A stretch of 64,000 nucleotides of DNA from Solirubrobacterales bacterium (lineage in GTDB: Bacteria; Actinomycetota; Thermoleophilia; Solirubrobacterales; 70-9), in the NCBI GenBank assembly GCA_023958085.1, contig JAMLGI010000004.1:1-64000 (forward strand). Reading direction: 5' to 3'. This document shows, one piece after another, positions 54,323 through 61,838 of the stretch; position 1 is the first letter of the stretch; each line of letters opens with the position of its first letter. The notes under the pieces are model-generated. The model did no database searches. It had not been told where the DNA came from and saw only the letters and a program-made list of their open reading frames with translations. The position numbers and the translations under genes are program-made.

Positions 54323-55177
54323 TCAACGGTGGATGCGGACCGCTGTACCCAGTGAAACCCGGACTATCTGACGGATCCGCTTGTTGTTCATCCGCACGCA
54401 GCCGTGGGATCGGGCCGAACCGAGCGGGTCGTAGAGACTGGCCCCGTCCCGTCCGTGAAGCGCGACCAGGCCCGGACCGCCGTCAAAGCGTCGGAGCTTG
54501 TCCGAGTGTGCGGTCAGCGGCACCGCCCACGGACCGATGAACCCGTTCGGGTCGGCCTGCCGGACCCGGTCGTAGGTCGCGAACAGCCCGAGCGGAGTCG
54601 GGGTGCTCCGTTTGCCCACGACCACCTTGAACGAGGCCCGACGCCGTCCCCTGAGACCGAAGACGGTAAGCCTCCTCCGCGAACGGTCGATCACGATGTA
54701 CCTTGGGGAGTGCCTCAGCGTGACCCGGTCGCGGGGAATCCAGCCCTTGGATCCGTTCGGCCTGATCGGCAGTCGCACCTTCAGCCACTGCCGGCCCTTG
54801 CGGCGTCGGGAACCCAGCACCATCAGCCACTGGGTCCCTCCCGACCAGCGCGTGAACGCCCGGGCGACCCACTTCACCCGTCGACCGGCCGGTCGGCGCC
54901 TTACCGCGGTCCGGATCAGAACTCTCGCCGTGTAGGTGCCGGTTCGCCGGCCCGGCCGTGGCACCCTGGCTCCGGGCAGGCGGGAGAGATGGATCCCTCG
55001 GTCGGTCCCGGCACCAACCGTGTCGGGCACCGAAATCGCCGGGGCGGGTGCCGGCACAAACCGGGGGTCGGTCGGCGACGGCTGCCCCGGCTCCGGCGCA
55101 ATCGAGGCGGCTGCCGCACCGCACCAGATGAGAGCGACAAGCCCGGCGAGGAGGAATGCCCGGGACAGGCGGCCCAT
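54323..55177 (-). CDS. L,D-transpeptidase paired with VWA-DUF11 protein
   Basis: 284 aa. Signal peptide (RAFLLAGLVALIWCGAAAAS), a ~75-residue Pro-rich linker, an SH3-like region (WVARAFTRWSGGTQWLMVLGSRR to GWIPRDRVTLR), and a YkuD catalytic domain with VVVGKRSTPTPLGLF, LVALHGRDG and SHGCVRMNNKRI (catalytic Cys/His). It is nearly identical in the catalytic domain to the protein at 60984. Both follow a DUF11 protein gene, here after 36 nt. It makes 3-3 cross-links or attaches a protein to peptidoglycan; the target is inferred from the pairing. Confidence 0.9.
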   Translation of the reverse strand: MGRLSRAFLLAGLVALIWCGAAAASIAPEPGQPSPTDPRFVPAPAPAISVPDTVGAGTDRGIHLSRLPGARVPRPGRRTGTYTARVLIRTAVRRRPAGRRVKWVARAFTRWSGGTQWLMVLGSRRRKGRQWLKVRLPIRPNGSKGWIPRDRVTLRHSPRYIVIDRSRRRLTVFGLRGRRRASFKVVVGKRSTPTPLGLFATYDRVRQADPNGFIGPWAVPLTAHSDKLRRFDGGPGLVALHGRDGASLYDPLGSARSHGCVRMNNKRIRQIVRVSLGTAVRIHR

Positions 55178-55213
55178 GATGCTCCGCTCGGCCTAACCGG
55201 CACCGGTGACCGG

Positions 55214-58200
55214 CTACCCGGTCACCGGGGTGTGACGGACCCGGCGTGCCCTGACCGGCGGGCGCTTGACCCGCACGGTCCAGCGAGCCTCGAGGTTCCG
55301 GAGGGTGACCACGTTCCTCAGCCGCTCGCCGGCACCGGCATTGTCCGCAACCCTCGCCACGTAGTGGAACCTGGTCCACTTCTTCGAGCCCTCAAGCCGC
55401 GGAATGTTCCAGCAGAGAAGCCCGTCGGAGAACTTTCCGGTGCCGGGGTTGGTGACCGTCATGTGATCCGGGATCCGGTCACAGACGTCGAGATCGGTTG
55501 CCACCGAGTGCAGCTTGGTGTTCCGGACCAGGATCGTGTACCTGACCTTCTGACCCGGCAGCGCGACCCGCAGGTTTGCCTTCTTCCTCAGCTGGAGGTG
55601 CGGCTGGAAACAACCGGTCGTGGCGCTGTCACGGTCGCCGGGCGCGTTTTCGGCGGTTCCGGTGGCCACGTTCCTGATCGGCTCACAGACCGTGTTGTTC
55701 ATCCTGGCGTGGATCTTCACGGTCACCGATTCACCGGCGGCAAGGTCACCAATCTCGCAGTGGAGCCTGGGCCCGCCCTCGGCGCCGGCCCGCCGCACCT
55801 TGCCCGGCTTCCTTGCGCGGCTGGGGTTGGCACCCTGAATGTCGCAGTTGGCGCCCTTGGTCTCGGACCCGATCCGCCACGGACCGGCGAGGGTGCTGAG
55901 CGGATCATCGAGGACCACACCGCGGGCGGTGCCCGGACCCTGATTGCTCACCTTGATCGCGAACGACACGTCGTCACCGATCCCGGTACGCCCGCCATCG
56001 GTCTTGTTGACCACGATCTTCGGCTTCTGACACTCGACACTGGCGCTGTCGGCCGCATCCGGGGCGTTCCCGGACTTGGCGGTCGCGGTGTTGTCGTAGG
56101 TGGCACAGTTCTCGTAATCGGTCGGTGCCTTGATCGTCACCGGGACCTTTGCGCCCGCCACCAGATCACCGAATTCACAGGTGAGTTTGCCTTCCGACAG
56201 CTCACACGGGCTGCCATCAGGCTGCGACGAAATGGTCCAGGCGCCCGCCACCCCGCTCGGGACGGAATCGCTTAGGGTGACGTTCCTCGCGACGCCCGGA
56301 CCACCGTTGGCCACCTCAATGGTGAACACAACTTCGTCGCCGGCATTGACGGTACCGTTGCCGTTTTTCACGACCGTGAGATTCGGTCGTTCACACTCGA
56401 TGCTGGCCGAATCGGAGGCGTCGTGGGCGTTCTCGCCACTTGCCACCGCGGTGTTGTCCAGCTTCGAGCAATTTTCAAAGTTGGTCGGGGCGCTCACCGT
56501 CACCGAACGCGGTCCGTCTTCCTTGGTCAGATCCCCGAAGTTGCAGGTCAGGGTGTTGCCCACGATCTGGCAGGGAGGCTCTCCCTCGGACCCTGGCTGA
56601 TCGGTGATCGTCCAGGGGCCGGACACGCCACCGGTCGGCAGCGGATCCGAAAGGGTCACATCCTTGGCCGTACCGTCTCCGGTGTTCGACGTGACGATCG
56701 TGAAGACCGCGTCGTCACCGGCGTTGATCGTACCCTCAACCGCTGTCTTCAGGGTCGCCAGAGCGGGCTTCCTGCAGGTCACCATTGCCTCACCGGTTGC
56801 TTCCGGGGCGTTGGTGGCCTTCGCGGTCGCCTCGTTGTCGTACAGGGTGCAATTGTCCCGGTCGGTCGGAGCCTTGACCGTCACCGAGAAGGTTGCTTCG
56901 ACGCCGAGATCTCCGAGATTCGGGCATGAGAGGGTCTGCTGTTCGCCGGGATCCCCGACGATCGTGCAGGGTCCGTCCACCGGCGAGGTGATCACCCAGG
57001 ATCCGGACACCCCGGTCGGGAGTGGGTCAGTCAGGCTGACGCCCTTGGCGGTGCCGGGCCCGGAGTTCGAAACCTCGATCGTGAACTCGACATCCTCGCC
57101 GGCGTTGATCGTGTCGCTGGGAGTTGTCTTGAGTACGCTCAGGTTCGGCTTCTGGCAGTAGATCGTGGCATCGTCGGAGGCTTCCGGAGCGTTGGTCGAC
57201 TTGACGTGAGCCCAGTTGAGCAGCTCGGAGCAGTGATCGAAATCGGTCGGTGCGCTCACCGTCACCGACCGGGGACCATCCTGCTTGGTCAGATCCCCAA
57301 AGTCACACTTGAGGGTGTATCCGGTATTCGCGTCCCCGGTGATCTCGCAGGGGTCGCCCGCCGGTTGATCGGTGATCGTCCAGGGCCCGGACACGTCGGT
57401 GGGCAGCGGATCGTCCAGGGTCACACCCGTGGCCGTGCCGTCGCCCGTGTTCTCGGTTACGATCGTGAAGACGGCGTTATCGCCCGCATCGATCGTTCCG
57501 GTCACTGCGGTCTTCAACACACCCAGGTTGGGCGGCACGCAGGTGATCTTCCCGCCATCGGATGTTTCCGGGGCGTTCGTCGCGGAAGCCTTCGCCGCCG
57601 GATTGTCGTAGGTACCACACTTCTCAAACGTGGTGGTGGTCTTCACCTTCAACGTCGTGGTCTGACCCGCCCCCAAATTCGGAACACCGGTGCAGGTCAA
57701 CAAATTCGAACCATTCACCGAACACGTCCCACCACCCGTCGGCTGCTGCGAAACAGTCCACGGCGTGGCACCCGGCGCCGGCAACTGATCCGAAATCACC
57801 GGGTTCAGGGCTGTAACCGAACCCTCATTCTTCACCTGGATCGTGAACTCCGCATCACCACCAGGAGAAACCACACCCGCATCCGGCGTCTTCGTCACCT
57901 TCAGGGTGGTGTTCTGGGAGTTGGTGTAGGTGCAGTAGACGGAGTCACCCCGGTTCACCTGGAGACTGAAGTTCAGCCCGGTCTGGGTTCCGTTGACGAT
58001 CGTTCCGTTGTCGTAGTCACCGTTGCGGCAGACCACGCTGTCAAGGTTGAAGGTGCCCGCGGCCAGAGGCTGCCCGTTTGCGTTCTCGTTCACCTGAACG
58101 GTGGTCGGGGTCATCGGCAGCTTGGTGAAGAATGCTCCGGTCTGAACCACCGGAGGACTGCCGCTCGCATGGGTGGCGTTGTTGCCATCGAGGTAGGTGG

Positions 58201-59623
58201 GAGCGGGAGCACCAGGACGGGGGTCGACCGCGGTGTATTTCCAGTTTGGCTGGTTTGTTGCGTCGCCCTGGAGGCGCTTGCGGACGTACACCCGGGCGCC
58301 GCACTGTTTCGCCGCCAGTTCCCGCAGGAAGGACTTGAGCTGATCGAGACTCGGCACCGCGTAGTCGCCGTCAACGCCCTGGGTCGGACCGGAGACCGCC
58401 TTCAGGTTTGCCGCGGTCGGAGGGGTGCCGCCGGGGTTGGAAACCCCGATTGCGAGGATCCTGGAATTGAACCCGGCCCTCGCGCTGCGGGCCTTGATCG
58501 AGTTGGCCGAAGCCATGCCAGCGGTCAGATCGAACATCTGGGTTGAACCGCCGGTGCCGGGGACCACTGTCTGGTTCACGGTCGGGTTGCCATCGGTGAT
58601 GAACACGACCAGATCGGGCTTGTCGGTACGGCCGGCGGCGCCACCTTTGGGGTCAAATCCTGCGGCGATGGAGGCGTCTTTAAGCGCGATGTCCCAGTTC
58701 GTCCCCCCGGCCGGGTTGGCGTACACATCATCGATGGTGTCTTTCAATTGCTGGGAGGTGACCGGGTTGCCGGTTTCCAGGTCAACCGGGGCATGGTAGA
58801 AATCGCTGTCCCCCTGGCCTCCACCGGTGTACGAGTTGAGGGCGAAGTTTCCTTGATAGTTGCTGCTGAAGCTGGTGATGGCGATCTGGGTCGGCGTCCC
58901 GTCGAGCTGGGTTACGAACTCCTTGGCGGCTGCCGCGTATGCCGCCGGGTCACCGTCCTGTTCGATCGAACCGGAACGGTCGAGGACCAGCAGGATGTTG
59001 AGGCCGCAGACGTTCGGCAGGTCGCTGTTGTCACGAGCGTTGATGAACGGGGAGCCGTTGTTGGTCACGGACGGCCCCTGGCTCGGAGTCCAATCGTCAG
59101 GATCCTTGTCCGAGTTCGAGTGGGGGTAGGCGTAGGTGGTCTGGCCGTCCCGCACCTGTACCCGGGCAACGTACTGCTGCGGTGGACTCGAACCAAAGGA
59201 GAGTTCTTTTTGGGCTCCGAGGTCCCTGAATCCGAGGCCGGCGTCCTTCTCCCTCACGTAGTAGACCGTCCCGCTTCCGGAAGTGGCACCGGGAACCGAC
59301 GCGCTGGCCTGACCGTTGACCCCGGTCCGGCTCGGGAAGGCGGTCCAGACTGTGGCGAGAAGGGTCGGGTCCCCGGTTGTCCACTCGAAAAGGGCACCGT
59401 CGTTTGCGTTGGCCGATCCGACGGGGTCTGCATAGGTGGTCGCGCCGGAAACAGCGGTCGAGGCGCTCCTGTCACCCCCCTTGGTCGCGATGATGGTCCC
59501 GTTGGCGCTGGCAGAAGACACACCCCAGGCGCTGAAAGCGATCAGGAGCAGGGCAAGGGCCAGGATTCCCGTGGCCGGTCTGCCGAGAAGCCTTACCGGT
59601 TGATGCGATTCCGTCGAATTCAT
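55214..59623 (-). CDS. Large secreted VWA and DUF11-repeat surface protein
   Basis: 1,469 aa. Signal peptide (GILALALLLIAFSAWGVSSASA), a beta-rich N-terminal domain, then a von Willebrand A domain at about 207-390 with MIDAS DRSGS and a later VVFITDGNP. A prealbumin-like domain (RVYVRKRLQGD to VYCTYTN) leads into seven DUF11 repeats from about 568, roughly 125 aa each, most with four regularly placed Cys. The last repeat forms the C-terminal domain shared with the protein at 61839, ending in RRVRHTPVTG. No LPxTG sorting signal or C-terminal membrane helix. ATG 59623 has GGAGG 8 nt upstream. Probably an adhesin or wall-surface fibre. Confidence 0.88.
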   Translation of the reverse strand: MNSTESHQPVRLLGRPATGILALALLLIAFSAWGVSSASANGTIIATKGGDRSASTAVSGATTYADPVGSANANDGALFEWTTGDPTLLATVWTAFPSRTGVNGQASASVPGATSGSGTVYYVREKDAGLGFRDLGAQKELSFGSSPPQQYVARVQVRDGQTTYAYPHSNSDKDPDDWTPSQGPSVTNNGSPFINARDNSDLPNVCGLNILLVLDRSGSIEQDGDPAAYAAAAKEFVTQLDGTPTQIAITSFSSNYQGNFALNSYTGGGQGDSDFYHAPVDLETGNPVTSQQLKDTIDDVYANPAGGTNWDIALKDASIAAGFDPKGGAAGRTDKPDLVVFITDGNPTVNQTVVPGTGGSTQMFDLTAGMASANSIKARSARAGFNSRILAIGVSNPGGTPPTAANLKAVSGPTQGVDGDYAVPSLDQLKSFLRELAAKQCGARVYVRKRLQGDATNQPNWKYTAVDPRPGAPAPTYLDGNNATHASGSPPVVQTGAFFTKLPMTPTTVQVNENANGQPLAAGTFNLDSVVCRNGDYDNGTIVNGTQTGLNFSLQVNRGDSVYCTYTNSQNTTLKVTKTPDAGVVSPGGDAEFTIQVKNEGSVTALNPVISDQLPAPGATPWTVSQQPTGGGTCSVNGSNLLTCTGVPNLGAGQTTTLKVKTTTTFEKCGTYDNPAAKASATNAPETSDGGKITCVPPNLGVLKTAVTGTIDAGDNAVFTIVTENTGDGTATGVTLDDPLPTDVSGPWTITDQPAGDPCEITGDANTGYTLKCDFGDLTKQDGPRSVTVSAPTDFDHCSELLNWAHVKSTNAPEASDDATIYCQKPNLSVLKTTPSDTINAGEDVEFTIEVSNSGPGTAKGVSLTDPLPTGVSGSWVITSPVDGPCTIVGDPGEQQTLSCPNLGDLGVEATFSVTVKAPTDRDNCTLYDNEATAKATNAPEATGEAMVTCRKPALATLKTAVEGTINAGDDAVFTIVTSNTGDGTAKDVTLSDPLPTGGVSGPWTITDQPGSEGEPPCQIVGNTLTCNFGDLTKEDGPRSVTVSAPTNFENCSKLDNTAVASGENAHDASDSASIECERPNLTVVKNGNGTVNAGDEVVFTIEVANGGPGVARNVTLSDSVPSGVAGAWTISSQPDGSPCELSEGKLTCEFGDLVAGAKVPVTIKAPTDYENCATYDNTATAKSGNAPDAADSASVECQKPKIVVNKTDGGRTGIGDDVSFAIKVSNQGPGTARGVVLDDPLSTLAGPWRIGSETKGANCDIQGANPSRARKPGKVRRAGAEGGPRLHCEIGDLAAGESVTVKIHARMNNTVCEPIRNVATGTAENAPGDRDSATTGCFQPHLQLRKKANLRVALPGQKVRYTILVRNTKLHSVATDLDVCDRIPDHMTVTNPGTGKFSDGLLCWNIPRLEGSKKWTRFHYVARVADNAGAGERLRNVVTLRNLEARWTVRVKRPPVRARRVRHTPVTG
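57610..57905 (-). other. Segment of atypical codon use in the first DUF11 repeat
   Basis: Within the VWA-DUF11 gene the first DUF11 repeat uses mostly T- and G-ending codons (GGT, AAT, TTG, ACG, GTT, TCT, CCT), while the repeats on both sides prefer C-ending codons. It suggests a recently acquired or converted segment. Confidence 0.5.
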
Positions 59624-59937
59624 CGTTACTGCCTCCTTCGTCCGGCGTGGTGCCGGTCCGATCTGACCCGCCCGATTCCGAAGCGGGGGATCCGGTCCAG
59701 TCAACTCCCGACCGGGTCCGCAGCCATCAAAGGTGGAAGGAGTTCAGCCCACAAGCGATTTCTGCCCGGAGGAATAGGGATCGGCCGGCAATTACCACCT
59801 TGGAGGTACTTCTTTCGACCTAATTCACTCCCGAAAGCAACCTCGGCACCGAAACGGCCCGGATGCACAGACTCCGCGCCGGAGTCGGTCAAGCCCTGTG
59901 GCCGGTGCGCAGCAAGCCCCAAGCCGGGCGGGAATGC
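59624..59937. other. Intergenic region between LuxR gene and VWA-DUF11 gene
   Basis: 314 nt without a gene. The only structure seen is a short imperfect palindrome at 59793-59808 (TACCACC-TT-GGAGGTA) that could be an operator, and the GGAGG ribosome-binding site next to 59623. No match to a riboswitch class was recognised. Confidence 0.5.
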
Positions 59938-60852
59938 TCAGCCGTCGGCCAGCAGCAGGGAAAGATGGACCCGGGAGTGAATCCCGAGTTTGGAGTAGAT
60001 GCTCCGGACGTGGCACTTCACGGTGCCCACGGTGATGTGGAGGGTCTCGGCGATCTCCTCGTTCCGTTTCCCGGAGGCGACCATCCGGGCGATCTCCATC
60101 TCCCGGCGGGTCAGGACCAGCCCTGCCGAATCGGTCGACCTCTGGCTCGGTGAGCCGGTGGAAAGGCGCCTGTCTCGTTCCGCATCGATCACGCTCGCGA
60201 GAGACTGGGAGATCAGCGGCGCCCAGTGCCGCAGGAAGCCTTTCTCCCGCTCGGTGAACTCGCTCTGGCCGGACATTCTCAGCAGACTGATCACACAGGT
60301 TGCGCCGGGGTCGACCGGTCGGAGGATGAGCGAGATGATCGACTCGAGACCCCACGCCGGCATGAGCCGGTTCGCGAAGTCACTCTCCGAGAAGCCGAGG
60401 TCACGGTCGAGAGCAGCCCGGTCCATGACCAGGGACTGGCCGGCACCGCCGGGCAGTTCCGCAGTCGGCTCATCAGCCTCGATCGAGGCCACGCAGTCCC
60501 GCTCGAGCGCAGCCGGGTCCGGGGTCAGAATCGAGTCCACCTTGATCTCGGCCAGGGAGCAGGGCTGGCCGTCCCTGGCCAGCAGAAAGAGCGCCATCGG
60601 GGCGGCGACCATGCTGCCGGCGAACTCCAGCGCCAGCCCGCCGAGGCGGGCGACGGGATCGCGGGCACGGATTGCATCACGGTGATTCAGCGGGAACAAC
60701 GCAGGACCGGCCCCCGGTGGCCGTTCCGGCCGGATATCAGGCTTTCTCGAATTGACCCGTTCCGCCATGCCGTCCTGAATTTTTTCGACGCCGGCGGCCC
60801 TGGCCCGTCGGGCGATGATTTCGTGAAGCGAAGTCGGAATCGGTCTGATCAC
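59938..60852 (-). CDS. LuxR-type transcriptional regulator
   Basis: 304 aa. C-terminal LuxR HTH (about 238-300): LTRREMEIARMVASGKRNEEIAETLHITVGTVKCHVRSIYSKLGIHSRVHL. The N-terminal ~220 residues resemble a GAF-type sensor domain (LFLLARDGQPCSLAEIKVDS, ATCVISLLRMSGQSEFTEREKGFLRHWAPL); no receiver Asp motif is seen. GTG 60852 start. It is located between the two DUF11/L,D-transpeptidase modules, on the same strand, behind two tandem palindromic boxes. It likely controls the VWA-DUF11 module or itself. Confidence 0.88.
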   Translation of the reverse strand: MIRPIPTSLHEIIARRARAAGVEKIQDGMAERVNSRKPDIRPERPPGAGPALFPLNHRDAIRARDPVARLGGLALEFAGSMVAAPMALFLLARDGQPCSLAEIKVDSILTPDPAALERDCVASIEADEPTAELPGGAGQSLVMDRAALDRDLGFSESDFANRLMPAWGLESIISLILRPVDPGATCVISLLRMSGQSEFTEREKGFLRHWAPLISQSLASVIDAERDRRLSTGSPSQRSTDSAGLVLTRREMEIARMVASGKRNEEIAETLHITVGTVKCHVRSIYSKLGIHSRVHLSLLLADG

Positions 60853-60898
60853 CGACTACGTATTTCTCCACACTACTTCTCAGTAGATTTCCGCAGAC

Positions 60899-60904
60899 AT
60901 CTTA
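60899..60904 (-). promoter_or_regulatory. Putative -10 box of the LuxR gene
   Basis: TAAGAT on the minus strand, 46 nt before the GTG. Its -35 position falls at the proximal operator box, with no TTGACA match, so the promoter may need an activator. A GAGA-tetraloop hairpin (60873-60886) lies in the leader. Confidence 0.4.
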
Positions 60905-60916
60905 ACAGAAACTAAA

Positions 60917-60951
60917 CTGTTCACCGAACGGTTCGCGGCTGTTCACCGAAC
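60917..60951. promoter_or_regulatory. Two tandem GTTC-N3-GAAC operator-like boxes
   Basis: GTTCACCGAAC at 60919-60929 and again at 60941-60951; the repeated word is CTGTTCACCGAAC, 22 bp apart, about two helical turns. Each box is palindromic (GTTC/GAAC). They lie between the L,D-transpeptidase stop and the LuxR start, overlapping the -35 region. Confidence 0.65.
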
Positions 60952-60983
60952 CGGGCACGGTGATCGGACCGTGAGGGTGCCGG

Positions 60984-61820
60984 TCATCGACGAATACGAA
61001 CCGCGATCCCGAGCGGGAGTGCCACGAGCTGACGGATCCGCTTGTTGTTCATACGGACGCAGCCGTGGGATCGGGCCGAACCGAGCGGGTCGTACAGGCT
61101 GGCCCCGTCGCGGCCGTGGAAGGCGATCAGGCCCGGGCCACCGTCGTACCGCTTCAGCCTCTCGGAGTGAGCGGTGAGCGGCATCGCCCAGGGTCCGATG
61201 AAGCCGTCCGGGTTCCGCTGTCGCACCCGGTCGTAGGTCGCGAACAGGCCGAGCGGGGTCGGGGTGCTCCGTTTGCCCACGACAACCCGCCAGCGTGCCC
61301 TGCGCCAACCGTTCCGGAAAACGGTGAGTCTGCGCCGGGAGCGATCCAGCACCAGGTAGTACGGTGAGCGCCGGAGCGCCACCCGGTCCCGCGGCAGCCA
61401 TCCCGCCCTGCCGTTGGGACGGCCCGGAAGCCGGACCTTCAGCCACTGTCGGCGATCCGCGACCCGCGATCCGAGCACCATCAACTTCTGGCTGCCACCG
61501 GACCACTTCGCCCAGCCCCGCGCCACCCAGATGCGTCGGCCACCGGGTCGGCTGCGAACGGTGGTGCGAACCACGATCCGGGCAGTCCAGGTTCCGCGCT
61601 GGCGGCTCGGTGGCCGGACTCTGGTCGGCTGGATGGCAGAAATCCCGGTGGCTCGTCTGGTTTTCGAATCGAGCCGCTGCGGCACCGGTCGAGCAGGTCC
61701 CGCTGCAGGAGTGAACTCCGGGTCAGGCGAGACCGCCGGTGAGCCACCCGCGGCAGCCGGAAGCGAGCCGGCCACAGCGACCAGCCCTCCAACCAGCAGA
61801 GTCCGCAAACGGCGTCTCAT
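60984..61820 (-). CDS. L,D-transpeptidase paired with DUF11 protein
   Basis: 278 aa. Signal peptide (LLVGGLVAVAGSLPAAAGG), linker, SH3-like region (WVARGWAKWSGGSQKLMVLGSR) and a YkuD domain with VVVGKRSTPTPLGLF, LIAFHGRDG and SHGCVRMNNKRI. It is a paralogue of the protein at 54323; the two share long identical runs in the catalytic domain. It follows the DUF11 gene after 18 nt, so the two are almost certainly co-transcribed. Confidence 0.9.
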   Translation of the reverse strand: MRRRLRTLLVGGLVAVAGSLPAAAGGSPAVSPDPEFTPAAGPARPVPQRLDSKTRRATGISAIQPTRVRPPSRQRGTWTARIVVRTTVRSRPGGRRIWVARGWAKWSGGSQKLMVLGSRVADRRQWLKVRLPGRPNGRAGWLPRDRVALRRSPYYLVLDRSRRRLTVFRNGWRRARWRVVVGKRSTPTPLGLFATYDRVRQRNPDGFIGPWAMPLTAHSERLKRYDGGPGLIAFHGRDGASLYDPLGSARSHGCVRMNNKRIRQLVALPLGIAVRIRR

Positions 61821-61838
61821 CGATCCCCGGGCCGGACC

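Noticed and set aside
55214-55243. Sortase LPxTG sorting signal
   Set aside because: The motif is TPVTG at the very end, with no hydrophobic helix or charged tail after it and no sortase gene in the window.
59624-59937. Riboswitch, for example cyclic di-GMP class, upstream of the VWA-DUF11 gene
   Set aside because: No conserved core could be recognised; only a short imperfect palindrome is present.
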